Shown: piece after piece, positions 18,325 to 27,781 of the stretch
How positions within the stretch are numbered: the first letter of the stretch is position 1
How the letters are laid out: the number at the start of each line of letters is the position of its first letter
Origin: Gammaproteobacteria bacterium
GTDB taxonomy: Bacteria; Pseudomonadota; Gammaproteobacteria; SZUA-140
DNA length: 64,000 nucleotides
Assembly (NCBI GenBank): GCA_016716465.1
Contig: JADJWH010000001.1
Coordinates: 1,054,001 to 1,118,000, forward strand
Direction of reading: 5' to 3'
The notes under the pieces: generated by a model
The model's database searches: none
The model's input: only the letters and a program-made list of their open reading frames with translations
What the model was told of the DNA's origin: nothing
Position numbers and translations under genes: made by a program

Positions 18325-19155
18325 TCAGTTGAGCAGGTTTCCGATACGGTTCCAGGTGATGCCGCCTTTGGCGGAATCCCAGTTCATCCATATCATAAAC
18401 GCTTTGCCGACCAGATTCTCTTCCGGCACCGTGCCCCAGAACCGGCTGTCGTTGCTGTTGTCCCGATTGTCACCCATGACGAAATAATGGGCTTCCGGCA
18501 CGATGAACTCGCCTTCGGCGATATGACGGCTGTTCTGAATCAGGATCTCGTGCCTGACCTCGCCCAGCTGTTCCGTGCGCAGGCTGGCGCCGCTCATCCC
18601 CAGACCGGCGCCGACGCCGGCGTAAATGCCGACATATTCCTGCGTCGCCTTCTCCCCGTTGACGTAGACCATCTTGTCCTGATAGCGGATGCGGTCACCC
18701 GGAAGCCCGACGATGCGCTTGATGTAGTCGGTGGCCGGGTCCTTGGGGAAACGGAAGACCACAACATCGCCCCGCTGCGGCTCACCGATATCCACCACCT
18801 TGGTACCGACCAGAGGCAGGCGTATTCCATAGGAAAACTTGTTGACCAGGATGAAGTCCCCCGCCAGCAGCGTCGGCATCATGGAGCCGGAGGGAATCCG
18901 AAAGGGCTCGACCAGGAACGAGCGCAGCACCAGCACAACCAGGATGATCGGGAAAAAGGAGCGTGCGTATTCAACCAGCAAGGGTTCCTTGCGAACGCGC
19001 CTGACCTGCTCCTCGCCGGCCTCCTGTCCCCCGCCCTGCGTCAGTGCGGCGGCGGCCCGCTCGCGCCGCGGCAGCAGCACATAGGCGTCGAATGCCCAGA
19101 TCAATCCTGTCACGAGCAGGGCCAGCACCATTACGGCTTGAAAGTCGAAATTCAT
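18325..19155 (-). CDS. lepB: Signal peptidase I
   Basis: LepB removes Sec and Tat signal peptides at the outer face of the inner membrane. The 276-residue protein has two N-terminal membrane segments (VMVLALLVTGLIWAF and FFPIILVVLVLRSFLV). The catalytic serine lies in PSGSMMPTLLAGD, the general-base lysine in DYIKRIVGLPGDRI, and box E is MGDNRDNSNDSRFWG. The start overlaps the lepA stop by 4 bp. Clustering with lepA is conserved. Confidence 0.97.
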   Translation of the reverse strand: MNFDFQAVMVLALLVTGLIWAFDAYVLLPRRERAAAALTQGGGQEAGEEQVRRVRKEPLLVEYARSFFPIILVVLVLRSFLVEPFRIPSGSMMPTLLAGDFILVNKFSYGIRLPLVGTKVVDIGEPQRGDVVVFRFPKDPATDYIKRIVGLPGDRIRYQDKMVYVNGEKATQEYVGIYAGVGAGLGMSGASLRTEQLGEVRHEILIQNSRHIAEGEFIVPEAHYFVMGDNRDNSNDSRFWGTVPEENLVGKAFMIWMNWDSAKGGITWNRIGNLLN

Positions 19156-20948
19156 TCTTTTTTCCCTGTATGTAGTATCGCCAGAAACGCGTCCTGCGGA
19201 ATCTCCACCGTTCCGATCTGCTTCATGCGCTTTTTACCGGCTTTCTGTTTCTCCAGCAGCTTCCGCTTGCGGGTGATGTCGCCGCCGTAGCACTTCGCGG
19301 TCACATTCTTGCGCAGCGCCTTCACCGTCTCACGCGCCACGATGCGGGCCCCGATCGAAGCCTGGATGGCGACATCGAACATCTGGCGCGGTATCAGTTC
19401 GCGCATCTTTTCCGTCAGCTCGCGACCGCGCGAGTTGGCGCGGTCGCGGTGGACGATGATGGAGAGGGCATCGACCCGGTCGCCGTTGATCAGCAGGTCG
19501 AGCCGGACCAGGTCGGCGGCCTGGTAGCGGTCGAAGCTGTAGTCGAACGAGGCGTAGCCGCGGCTGACCGACTTGAGGCGGTCGTAGAAATCCAGCACCA
19601 CTTCGCTCATCGGCATCTCATAGGTCAGGATGACCTGGTTGCCGTGGTATTCCATCTTCTTCTGGGTGCCGCGCTTCTCGACGCACAGATTGATGACGGA
19701 GCCGAGATAATTTTGCGGCACGAGAATATCCGCCCGGATGATGGGTTCGCGGATTTCAGCGATGTAACCGACCTCGGGCAGTTTGGACGGATTGTCCACC
19801 TCGATCACCTCACCCTTGGTGGTCAGCACCTGGTAGACCACGGTCGGCGCGGTGGTGATCAGATTGAGATCGTACTCGCGCTCCAGGCGCTCCTGCACGA
19901 TCTCCATGTGCAACATGCCGAGGAATCCGCAGCGGAAGCCGAAACCCAGGGCCTGCGAGTTCTCCGGCTCGTAGAACAGGGAAGCGTCGTTCAGGCGCAG
20001 CTTGCCGAGCGCATCGCGCAAGCCCTCGTAATCCTCGGCATTGATCGGGAACAGGCCGGCGAACACCAGCGGCTTGATCGCCTTGAAACCGGGCAGTGGT
20101 TCGGCGGCCGGGTTTTCCGCCATGGTGAAGGTATCGCCTACCGGCGCCCCGTCGACCTCCTTGATACCGGCGATCACGAACCCCACCTCGCCCGCACTGA
20201 GGCATTTCGCCTCCTTCGGCTTGGGGGTAAATGTTCCCACCTTGTTGCACGGGTAGCCGCGCCCGGTCGACATCACGGTGATCTTCTTGCCGACATCGAG
20301 TCGTCCCTGCATGACCCGCACCAGCGACACCACGCCGAGATAATTGTCGAACCAGGAATCGATGATCAATGCCTGCAGCGGCGCCTTTTCCTCACCGCGC
20401 GGCGGCGGGATGCGCCGGATCAGTTCCTCCAGCAGGTCATCGATGCCCAGGCCGGTCTTGGCGCTGATGCGCACCGCCTCGCGCGCCTCGATCCCGATGA
20501 TGTCCTCGATCTCGCGGATCACCCGCTCGGGTTCCGCGGTCGGAAGATCCATCTTGTTCAGCACCGGCACCACCTCGAGCCCCTGCTCGATGGCGGTGTA
20601 GCAGTTGGCCACCGTCTGCGCCTCGACCCCCTGGGAGACATCCACCACCAGCAGGGCCCCCTCGCAGGCGGCCAGAGAACGCGATACCTCGTAGGCGAAG
20701 TCGACATGGCCCGGGGTATCGATGAAGTTGAGCAGATACGTCGTCCCGTCCCGCGCCGTGTAGTCGAGCGAGACGCTTTGCGCCTTGATGGTGATGCCGC
20801 GTTCGCGCTCCAGATCCATGGAATCCAGGATCTGGTCCTCCATCTCGCGCTCGCTCAGGCCCCCGCAACGCTGGATGATGCGGTCGGCGAGCGTCGATTT
20901 CCCGTGATCGATATGGGCGATGATCGAAAAATTACGAATGTGCCGCAT
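19152..20948 (-). CDS. lepA: Elongation factor 4 (LepA)
   Basis: LepA is a ribosome-associated GTPase implicated in translation under stress and in 30S biogenesis. It has 598 residues, standard length. G motifs: AHIDHGKST, DTPGHVDF, NKMDLP. Domains II-V follow, and the LepA-specific C-terminal domain ends KRMKQIGTVEIPQDAFLAILHTGKK. It begins a lepA-lepB-DUF4845-rnc-era-recO-pdxJ-acpS run after the terminator at 20973-21007. Confidence 0.98.
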   Translation of the reverse strand: MRHIRNFSIIAHIDHGKSTLADRIIQRCGGLSEREMEDQILDSMDLERERGITIKAQSVSLDYTARDGTTYLLNFIDTPGHVDFAYEVSRSLAACEGALLVVDVSQGVEAQTVANCYTAIEQGLEVVPVLNKMDLPTAEPERVIREIEDIIGIEAREAVRISAKTGLGIDDLLEELIRRIPPPRGEEKAPLQALIIDSWFDNYLGVVSLVRVMQGRLDVGKKITVMSTGRGYPCNKVGTFTPKPKEAKCLSAGEVGFVIAGIKEVDGAPVGDTFTMAENPAAEPLPGFKAIKPLVFAGLFPINAEDYEGLRDALGKLRLNDASLFYEPENSQALGFGFRCGFLGMLHMEIVQERLEREYDLNLITTAPTVVYQVLTTKGEVIEVDNPSKLPEVGYIAEIREPIIRADILVPQNYLGSVINLCVEKRGTQKKMEYHGNQVILTYEMPMSEVVLDFYDRLKSVSRGYASFDYSFDRYQAADLVRLDLLINGDRVDALSIIVHRDRANSRGRELTEKMRELIPRQMFDVAIQASIGARIVARETVKALRKNVTAKCYGGDITRKRKLLEKQKAGKKRMKQIGTVEIPQDAFLAILHTGKKE

Positions 20949-20972
20949 GTATGGCGAATTCTTCCCGGTCCA

Positions 20973-21007
20973 TAAAAATTAAAGGGGAGCGCCCAACGCG
21001 CTCCCCT
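20973..21007 (-). terminator. Intrinsic terminator after mucD
   Basis: On the minus strand AGGGGAGCGC and its complement form a strong GC stem with a five-base loop, followed by TTTAATTTTTAT. It lies in the gap between the mucD stop (21042) and the lepA start (20948), so it separates the rpoE-mucD unit from the lepA unit. Confidence 0.85.
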
Positions 21008-21041
21008 GGCTATCATAACAGAGCCGGAAATGATCAGACAG

Positions 21042-22499
21042 TTACTGTTTGGCGTCCTCATCCAGTTTCAGGGCGAGGAAAATGGGGCTGCCCCGACGCT
21101 GCACCAGGATCGGCACCGCCTTCCCGGCCGGCAGATCGGCCACCAGTTTCTTGAACTGCTCCACCGTCCCCACATCGGCGTTGTTGAACTGCAGGATGAC
21201 ATCCCCCTGCGGATTCCCGCCTTGGAGGCCGGGCCGCTCTCGATCGAATCGACCACGATCCCGCCCTTGCCGTCCAGTTCCTGTTTCTGTTCCGCGGTCA
21301 GATCCGCCACCGTGATGGCCAGTCGCTTGATCCGGGTGCTGTCGCCGTCCCCGCTCGCCGCGGCCAGATCGAGCTCGTCCTCTTCCGGCAGTTCACTGAT
21401 GGTGACCTTGAGGGTCAGGGACTTGCCCTTGCGAATGACCTTGAGCGGCAACTTCTCCCCGATCTTGGACACGCCGACCATGGGCGGAAGCGCCCCCGAA
21501 CTCTCGACCTCCTTGCCGTCGAACTCGACGATGACGTCACCCACTTCGATGCCCGCCTTCTGCGCCGGGCTGTCGGGCAGGACCCGCGCGACCAGCGCGC
21601 CGATCGGCTTGGTCATGCCGAAGGACTCCGCCAGGGTGCGGTCCACGTCCTGGATGAGAATCCCCAGCCACCCGCGCGTCACATGTCCCGAGTTGCGCAG
21701 CTGATCCACCACGCTCATCGCGATATCGATCGGAATCGCGAATGACAGGCCCATGAATCCCCCGGTACGACTGAAGATCTGGGAATTGATTCCAACGACC
21801 TCGCCGTCCATATTGAACAGCGGGCCGCCCGAGTTGCCGGGGTTGATCGCGACATCGGTCTGGATGAACGGGACATAGTTTTCGTTGGGCAGGCTCCTGC
21901 CCTTCGCGCTCACGATGCCGGCGGTAACCGAATGCTCGAAACCGAAGGGCGAACCGATCGCCAGCACCCAGCCGCCCACCTTGAGGTCTGCCGAACTGCC
22001 GATCTTGACCACCGGCAGGTTGTCGGCATCGATCTTGAGCAGGGCGACGTCGCTGTTCTTGTCGCTGCCCACCACCTCGGCGACGAAACTCGCGCCGGTC
22101 ACTGAGCCGCACGACGATCTCGTCCGCGTCCCGGATCACGTGATTGTTGGTGAGGACGTAGCCATCCTTCGAAATGATGAAGCCCGAACCCAGGGACTTC
22201 TCATCGAATTCCTCGGTACCGCCGCCGTCGCCGCGATCGCCGAAGAAGCGTCGCAGAAAATCATCGAAGGGCTGCTGGTCGGGCATCGCCTCCCCATGCG
22301 GATTGCGGAACTGCTCCTGCTTGATCTTGGTGGTGGTGCTGATATTGACCACCGCCGGACTGCTCTGCTCCACCAGTTCGGTGAAATCGGGCAGGTCCTT
22401 CACCGCCGCGCCCGCGCCCGCGGCAACCGTCAACAGCGCCAGCATGGCCATGCTCATCGACAGCCGCCACACTTTCCCTTGATCCGCATTACGCTTCAT
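21042..22499 (-). CDS. mucD: DegP/MucD-type periplasmic serine protease, broken by two frameshifts
   Basis: This Do-family protease degrades misfolded envelope proteins and feeds into sigma-E control. The start MKRNADQGKVWRL has CAGGAGTG upstream and a signal peptide ending AAGAGA. The catalytic triad is visible: His in TNNHVI, Asp in NSDVALLKID, Ser in GNSGGPL; two PDZ domains follow. The frame is interrupted by one extra base in the TTT at 22086-22088 (coding strand) and one missing G in the run at 21203-21207. Correcting both gives about 485 residues ending LALKLDEDAKQ at 21042. The intact motifs on both sides favour sequencing error. It lies 10-34 bp beyond rseC. Confidence 0.93.
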
Positions 22500-22532
22500 G
22501 AGCACTCCTGTTCGTTGCATCATCCATCCGAT

Positions 22533-23048
22533 TCACATCTTGCGCCGGTAATCGCGCACGATGTCCTCTACCACGATCTTGTGTTCATCGGCCCCGGCCG
22601 TATCGGCAAAACCGACCAGACTGGGCTGATGACGGGGATCCAGTGCCACGGCATGGCCATACCGACGCACCCAGACCAGGCCCAGCAGGAAGCCCAGCGC
22701 ACCGCACACGGCCGTGGCCGCATCCTTCGATTGCCACGAGAGGCCGTCCGCCAGCAGACCGCCGCCGATACCTCCCAGCAGCAGAAAGATCAGCGGCATG
22801 GCATATACGGCAAACGAGCTGCGCACCAGCGCGCCATCCTCGAGGCCCAGCACGACCCATTCGCCGGTCCTGGCACCGATCGTATTGATCACGCGGATGC
22901 GGTTGACGCGGTTACCCAGCACCTTGGCGAGGACGCTGGTTCCGCAACCCTTCTGCACGGAACAACTGCCGCAGGTAGTCATGCGCTGCGTTTCCACCCA
23001 GGCATGTTCCCCCTCTGTTCCAATGACCTTTGCCGTTTCCGTCATCAT
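22533..23048 (-). CDS. rseC: Sigma-E factor regulatory protein RseC
   Basis: RseC/MucC is an inner-membrane protein of the sigma-E locus. The protein has 171 residues. A Cys cluster (MTTCGSCSVQKGCGTS) near residue 23 matches the family's possible metal or redox site. Two membrane helices follow (FAVYAMPLIFLLLGGIGGGLLA and TAVCGALGFLLGLVWV), with a cytoplasmic tail. It lies between rseA and mucD where rseB would normally intervene. Confidence 0.9.
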   Translation of the reverse strand: MMTETAKVIGTEGEHAWVETQRMTTCGSCSVQKGCGTSVLAKVLGNRVNRIRVINTIGARTGEWVVLGLEDGALVRSSFAVYAMPLIFLLLGGIGGGLLADGLSWQSKDAATAVCGALGFLLGLVWVRRYGHAVALDPRHQPSLVGFADTAGADEHKIVVEDIVRDYRRKM

Positions 23049-23222
23049 GTCCGAGCTACCGATATGTCGTATGACTGGCGAGAAGAGCCCGCGGTTCCAT
23101 CGATGCGTGAAGAACCTTGCCTGGCTTCACCGGGAAATGGCGGAAATATGCCGGGAGGCAGTTCCGGAACAGGGCGCGCAATGTGCGAGCGGGGATATGA
23201 CGTGAGGTACCTGCCGCGGACG

Positions 23223-23942
23223 TTAACGACCGGGACCGTAACCGACCAGCTGGACATAGGAGAGCATCGCCTGGGTATCGGCCGCGCCGGGCGCGTAGCG
23301 ATGGGAATTTACCAGATAGTCGTACAGATCGGTCGCCGTTGGAGATACCTCATGCACCGCCACGCTGGAACGGCGCGTCGCGGCCGGTTCCACGGGCTTG
23401 GCGGAGGCAAGCACCGTGACGCTACCCTGTGGCTTGGCGGGCGGCGCCGCCTCCGCCACCAGTTGTACCGCCGGCGCGGAAGCCTGCGGCACGGCCGCGG
23501 CGGCGACCGTCGCCGCCTGCTGCGGCAACGGGGGCGTGATGGAGGCCATGTTCATCGCCGTCGATTGCTGCGACCCGTTGTTCAGCTCCATCACACCGAC
23601 CCCGAATACCGCGATGGCGGACAGCGAGGCGGCCAGCGCGAAACTCACCGTGGCGCGGGCCCTGGACGACGTTCTGAAAGGGGTTGGAGCAGAGGAGTGG
23701 CGGTGCTGGGGATTGAGATGGATGGGTTCGTGTTCGAGGGCCAGTGCGACGCGTCCGGCCAGGTCCTGCGGCAGGTGCCGCGGCAGGTTGCCCTGCAAGG
23801 CGTCCCGGATCAGATGGTAGTTTCGCCAGCGCGCCCCCGCCGTGTCGTCCTCTTTCATGGCCCGCATGACGCATGCCATGTCGCATTCATCGAGTTCGCC
23901 ATCGATCAGCAGGGAAACCTTGTCCGCGTTTTTCTCCATCAT
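23223..23942 (-). CDS. rseA: Anti-sigma-E factor RseA (MucA-like)
   Basis: RseA holds sigma-E at the membrane until DegS/RseP cleave it. From MMEKNADKVSLLIDGELDE it has 239 residues. The N-terminal anti-sigma domain (about 1-75; RWRNYHLIRDALQG) is cytoplasmic, one membrane helix (VSFALAASLSAIAVFGVGV) follows near residue 110, and the periplasmic part is Ala/Pro-rich. The frame opens upstream over the rpoE end, but the start at 23942 has AGGTG spacing and fits the family. It lies 38 bp after rpoE. The C-terminal tail ends YVQLVGYGPGR. Confidence 0.9.
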   Translation of the reverse strand: MMEKNADKVSLLIDGELDECDMACVMRAMKEDDTAGARWRNYHLIRDALQGNLPRHLPQDLAGRVALALEHEPIHLNPQHRHSSAPTPFRTSSRARATVSFALAASLSAIAVFGVGVMELNNGSQQSTAMNMASITPPLPQQAATVAAAAVPQASAPAVQLVAEAAPPAKPQGSVTVLASAKPVEPAATRRSSVAVHEVSPTATDLYDYLVNSHRYAPGAADTQAMLSYVQLVGYGPGR

Positions 23943-23980
23943 GGGCAACACCTGTCTACGATTATTATTTCGAAACGTTA

Positions 23981-24556
23981 TCAATCCAACAGCGGCTTGA
24001 GCTTGCCGTTGATGACCTCGCGTGCGCGAAAAATACGCGAACGGACCGTGCCCACCGGGCAATTCATCCGCTCGGCGATCTCCTCGTAACTCAGACCGTC
24101 GAGCTCGCGCAGGGTGATCGCCATGCGCAGGTCCTCCGGCAATTTTTCAATGGCACTGTGCACCGTATTCTCAATCTCGTCCCTGGCCAGGAGATGCTCG
24201 GGAGTGGCGTATTCCTTGAGTTCGGATTCGCCTTCCAGATATCCCGCCTCCTCCGCGTCGATGTCCACACTTGGCGGCCGCCGGCCCTGGGACACCAGAT
24301 AGTTCTTTGCCGTGTTGACTCCGATGCGGTAGAGCCAGGTGTAAAAGGCGCTCTCGCCGCGGAAGCTGGGAAGGGCGCGATACGCTTTGATGAATGCCTC
24401 CTGTGCTACGTCCATAACTTCACTCTGATCATAGACATAGCGCGATATCAATTTAGTGAGCCTATATTGATATTTCTGTACAAGGATATCAAACGCTTTC
24501 TTGTCGCCATTTTGAACACGCTCGACCAGTGCCTGGTCAACATTATTATCGCCCAT
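23981..24556 (-). CDS. rpoE: RNA polymerase sigma-E factor (RpoE/AlgU)
   Basis: This ECF sigma factor of 191 residues directs the envelope-stress regulon. Region 2 reads DILVQKYQYRLTKLISRYV...DVAQEAFIKAYRAL with FYTWLYRIGVNTAKN; region 4 reads LPEDLRMAITLRELDGLSYEEIAERM then CPVGTVRSRIFRAR. The start MGDNNVDQALVERVQ was preferred over an ATG at 24583, because the family begins there. A sigma-E-type promoter lies just upstream, indicating autoregulation. The operon continues with rseA, rseC and mucD. Confidence 0.97.
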   Translation of the reverse strand: MGDNNVDQALVERVQNGDKKAFDILVQKYQYRLTKLISRYVYDQSEVMDVAQEAFIKAYRALPSFRGESAFYTWLYRIGVNTAKNYLVSQGRRPPSVDIDAEEAGYLEGESELKEYATPEHLLARDEIENTVHSAIEKLPEDLRMAITLRELDGLSYEEIAERMNCPVGTVRSRIFRAREVINGKLKPLLD

Positions 24557-24601
24557 CCGGGCTGGCCCCTCCCGCAAAGGCATCGCGCCTTGCTCAAGTG
24601 G

Positions 24602-24629
24602 TGTGACAGTGTTGTTATCGTTAAGTTCA
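24602..24629 (-). promoter_or_regulatory. Sigma-E type promoter of rpoE
   Basis: On the minus strand TGAACTT (24629-24623) and TCACA (24606-24602) are 16 bp apart, close to the sigma-E consensus GGAACTT-N16-TCTGA. The start of transcription would be near 24596, 40 nt before the rpoE ATG. This is what an autoregulated rpoE operon should show. Confidence 0.7.
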
Positions 24630-24765
24630 GCTAATTAGGTTTCTGTTTCAGGCTTTTATGATATATAGCTAGTGCCTCCCGCGCGAGTGGGTGGGATTCT
24701 ATCAAAAAATTGCTGTCGAATCAGTCATATTACCCAATTTAATCAAGGTCTAAGGCCGAGCTGAT

Positions 24766-26403
24766 ATGCACCCCTCCGGTCACTACGATGTTCTGATCAT
24801 AGGCAGCGGGGCCGCCGGCCTCAGCCTGGCCCTCCGGCTGGCCCCGTCCGCCCGCATCGCCCTGATCTCCAAGGCGGCCCTCAGCGAGGGCGCGACGCTG
24901 TATGCCCAGGGGGGGATTTCGGTGGTGCTCGACAAGGAGGACTCCTTGCAATCCCACGTCGAGGACACTCTCAATACCGGCGCCGGCCTGTGCGATCCCG
25001 CGGTGGTCGAGTATACCGTCAAACACGCCCGCAGGTGTATTCAGTGGCTGATCGATCAGGGCGTTGCCTTCACCCGGGCCGAGGGCTCCGTAACGGGCGC
25101 GGATTACCATCTCACCCGCGAGGGCGGACACAGCCACCGCCGCGTGCTGCACGCGGCCGACGCCACCGGGCGCGCGGTCGAGACGACCCTGGAGCGGCAG
25201 GCGCGCGAGCATCCCAACATCACCGTCTTCGAATACCATCTCGCCGTCGACCTGATCCGGGAGAAGACCCCGGCCACCCCGCGCGGCGGCCGCTGCGTCG
25301 GGGCCTATCTGCTCGATCTGCGCGATAACAACCGGGTCTCCGTCGTGGCCGCCCGCTGCACCGTGCTCGCCACCGGCGGCGCGGGCAAGGTCTACCTCTA
25401 CACCACCAATCCCGACATCGCGAGCGGCGACGGCATCGCCATGGCCTGGCGCGCGGGCTGCCGGGTCGCCAACATGGAGTTCATCCAGTTCCATCCGACC
25501 TGCCTGTACCATCCCAAGGCGAAGTCCTTCCTGATCACCGAAGCCGTGCGCGGTGAAGGCGGCCGCCTGCTGCTGCCCGACGGCAGCCGGTTCATGGAGC
25601 GCTTCGACCCGCGCGGCGAGCTCGCCCCGCGCGACATCGTCGCGCGCGCGATCGACCACGAGATGAAGCGCCTCGGAATCGAATGCGTCTATCTCGATAT
25701 CAGCCATAAACCGGCGGAATTCATCCGCACGCACTTCCCCACCATCCACGAGCGCTGCCTGGATCTCGGCATCGATGTCACGCGCGAGCCGATCCCCGTG
25801 GTACCGGCGGCGCATTACCTGTGCGGCGGCGTCATCACGGACCTGCGCGGACGCACCGACATCGAGGGACTCTACGCGATCGGCGAGATGACCTCCACCG
25901 GCCTGCACGGCGCCAACCGCATGGCCAGCAATTCCCTGCTCGAATGCCTGGTGTTCGCGGAATCCGCCGCCGGGGACATCCTCCAGCGGCTGCAGGACCT
26001 CGCCCCGCCCGGTCCGCTGCCGGCGTGGGACGAAAGCCAGGTGACGGACTCCGACGAGGAAGTGGTGGTGGCGCACAACTGGGACGAGCTGCGCCGCTTC
26101 ATGTGGGACTACGTCGGCATCGTGCGCACCGACAAGCGGCTGCAGCGCGCGCTGCACCGCACCGAGCTGCTCAAGCAGGAGATCGATGAGTATTACGGCA
26201 ATTTCCGCGTCACGCGCGACCTGCTCGAACTGCGCAACCTGGTGCTGATCGCGGAGCTGATCATCCGCTCCGCGCTGCTGCGCAAGGAAAGCCGCGGCCT
26301 GCACTACACCCTGGATTACCCGGCAGCCGATCCGGCCCAGATAGCGCGCAACACAATCCTCACGCCGAAAATCCGCGACGGCGTCGCCGCTCAGGCCGGA
26401 TAG
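24766..26403 (+). CDS. nadB: L-aspartate oxidase
   Basis: NadB oxidises L-aspartate to iminoaspartate with FAD, the first step of NAD synthesis. It has 545 residues, full length. FAD-binding GSGAAGLSLAL is near residue 12, the succinate-dehydrogenase-family HRRVLHAADATGRA and GGIxV-type (YAQGGISVVLD) motifs are present, and GLHGANRMASNSLLECLVF lies near residue 380. It is divergent from rpoE and its stop overlaps the convergent ygfX gene by 13 bp. NadA and NadC are not in the window. Confidence 0.97.
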   Translation: MHPSGHYDVLIIGSGAAGLSLALRLAPSARIALISKAALSEGATLYAQGGISVVLDKEDSLQSHVEDTLNTGAGLCDPAVVEYTVKHARRCIQWLIDQGVAFTRAEGSVTGADYHLTREGGHSHRRVLHAADATGRAVETTLERQAREHPNITVFEYHLAVDLIREKTPATPRGGRCVGAYLLDLRDNNRVSVVAARCTVLATGGAGKVYLYTTNPDIASGDGIAMAWRAGCRVANMEFIQFHPTCLYHPKAKSFLITEAVRGEGGRLLLPDGSRFMERFDPRGELAPRDIVARAIDHEMKRLGIECVYLDISHKPAEFIRTHFPTIHERCLDLGIDVTREPIPVVPAAHYLCGGVITDLRGRTDIEGLYAIGEMTSTGLHGANRMASNSLLECLVFAESAAGDILQRLQDLAPPGPLPAWDESQVTDSDEEVVVAHNWDELRRFMWDYVGIVRTDKRLQRALHRTELLKQEIDEYYGNFRVTRDLLELRNLVLIAELIIRSALLRKESRGLHYTLDYPAADPAQIARNTILTPKIRDGVAAQAG

Positions 26404-26852
26404 CCCTGCTCCGGCGCCCCCTGGCCGCGCAGGCCGAGCCGGACGCGCAGGCGACGATGGACCTCCCCCTCCAGACTGTCCGCCAGCAGCACGATCGAAC
26501 GGCGGCATTCGCCGGAAAAATTGAGCACGGTCAGCGCCGGATGGACGTAGGAGTCCGCCCGCAAATGACAGACCCGTTCCCGTCCGCCGCGCTCGATCAG
26601 GCGCCAGTCGCCTTCCCGGGTCCAGACCAGGGCCACGACGTCGTGTCCGCCCCGCATGAGCACGCGCGAGGTGTAGTTTCTCGCGAGACAGAGCAGGATC
26701 AGGACCGCGAGCAGGCCGCCCGTCATGGCGCCGAGCGGGAGCGCCGGGAGACAGGCCAGGGCGCCGCCGTGCACCGCCAACAGATAGCACGCGAGCCGGC
26801 GCGACGGACGCAGGTCAAGCCGCAGCGGCGCCGCGTATCCTGAGGATGACAT
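26391..26852 (-). CDS. ygfX: YgfX (CptA-like) membrane protein
   Basis: From MSSSGYAAPLRLDLRPSRRL it has 153 residues with two adjacent membrane helices (LACYLLAVHGGALACL and LGAMTGGLLAVLILLCLA) and a C-terminal soluble domain (WTREGDWRLIERGG...). This is the YgfX layout. In E. coli ygfX sits next to sdhE (ygfY) and has been proposed as a toxin affecting cell-shape proteins, with SdhE as its partner; that role is debated. It overlaps sdhE by 38 bp, so it is translationally linked to it, and ends inside the convergent nadB stop. Confidence 0.85.
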   Translation of the reverse strand: MSSSGYAAPLRLDLRPSRRLACYLLAVHGGALACLPALPLGAMTGGLLAVLILLCLARNYTSRVLMRGGHDVVALVWTREGDWRLIERGGRERVCHLRADSYVHPALTVLNFSGECRRSIVLLADSLEGEVHRRLRVRLGLRGQGAPEQGYPA

Positions 26853-27078
26853 CGGACATCTCCCGTTCGCCCGGGGCCAGGGAGCCCAGCAGGTATTCCA
26901 GCAGCAGCTGATCCGGATAGTCCAGCAGGCGCCGGAACGCGGCCCGCTCCGACTCCGTTGCATCGGTGTATCCAAAATCGAGGAAACCTTCCAGCAGCAG
27001 ATCCAGTTCCCGCATGCCGCGCCGGCATTGCCAGCGCAGCCGCGCGAGCTCCGGCGCCGGTTCGCGGGCGTCGCTCAT
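26815..27078 (-). CDS. sdhE: Succinate dehydrogenase flavinylation factor SdhE
   Basis: SdhE helps attach FAD covalently to SdhA. This 87-residue helical protein has the conserved RGMREL motif near residue 20 that contacts SdhA. It overlaps the sdhB stop by 4 bp (ATGA) and follows the sdhCDAB operon, which is consistent with its job. Confidence 0.93.
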   Translation of the reverse strand: MSDAREPAPELARLRWQCRRGMRELDLLLEGFLDFGYTDATESERAAFRRLLDYPDQLLLEYLLGSLAPGEREMSDVILRIRGAAAA

Positions 27079-27779
27079 ATGAACTGCTTCAGCATCATCT
27101 GCTTGATCTCGCCAATGGCCTGCGTGGGGTTGAGCCCTTTGGGGCAGACCTGCACGCAGTTCATGATCGTGTGGCAGCGGAACAGCTTGTAGGCATCCTC
27201 CAGCGCATCGAGCCGCTCCTCGGTCGCCTGGTCGCGGCTGTCGGCGAGGAAGCGCCGCGCCTGCAGCAATGCCGCGGGGCCGAGAAACTTGTCCGGGTTC
27301 CACCAGAACGACGGGCAGGCGGTGGTACAGCAGGCGCACAGCACACACTCGTACAGGCCATCGAGCCGTTCGCGCTCGGCCGGGCTCTGGCGGAACTCGA
27401 CCTCCGGGACCGGATCGTGATTGATCAAATACGGTTTAACCTCGCGGTACTGGCGATAGAACTGCTCCATGTCGACGATCAGGTCGCGGATCACCGGCAG
27501 GCCCGGCAGCGGCCGGATCTCGATCGGCTGTTTGAGTCCCCTGAGCGGGGTGATGCAGGCGAGGCCGTTGCGGCCGTTGATGTTCACGCCGTCCGATCCG
27601 CACACGCCCTCGCCGCAGGAGCGCCGGTAGCTCAGCGTCTCGTCCTGCGCCTTGATGCGCGCCAGGGCATCGAGCAGCATCATGTCGGGCGCAAGGCCGT
27701 CGACCTCGTAGTCGCGCATCACGGGGTCGGCGTCGGTCTCGGGATTGTAGCGGTACACCGAAAAGCGCATGCGTTCCAT
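27075..27779 (-). CDS. sdhB: Succinate dehydrogenase iron-sulfur subunit
   Basis: SdhB carries electrons from FAD to quinone through three Fe-S clusters. The 234-residue chain has the [2Fe-2S] set CGEGVCGSDGVNINGRNGLAC, then CVLCACCTTACP and CHTIMNCVQVCPKGLNP for the [4Fe-4S] and [3Fe-4S] clusters. It faces the cytoplasm. A 2-bp gap separates it from sdhA. Confidence 0.98.
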   Translation of the reverse strand: MERMRFSVYRYNPETDADPVMRDYEVDGLAPDMMLLDALARIKAQDETLSYRRSCGEGVCGSDGVNINGRNGLACITPLRGLKQPIEIRPLPGLPVIRDLIVDMEQFYRQYREVKPYLINHDPVPEVEFRQSPAERERLDGLYECVLCACCTTACPSFWWNPDKFLGPAALLQARRFLADSRDQATEERLDALEDAYKLFRCHTIMNCVQVCPKGLNPTQAIGEIKQMMLKQFI

Positions 27780-27781
27780 GA

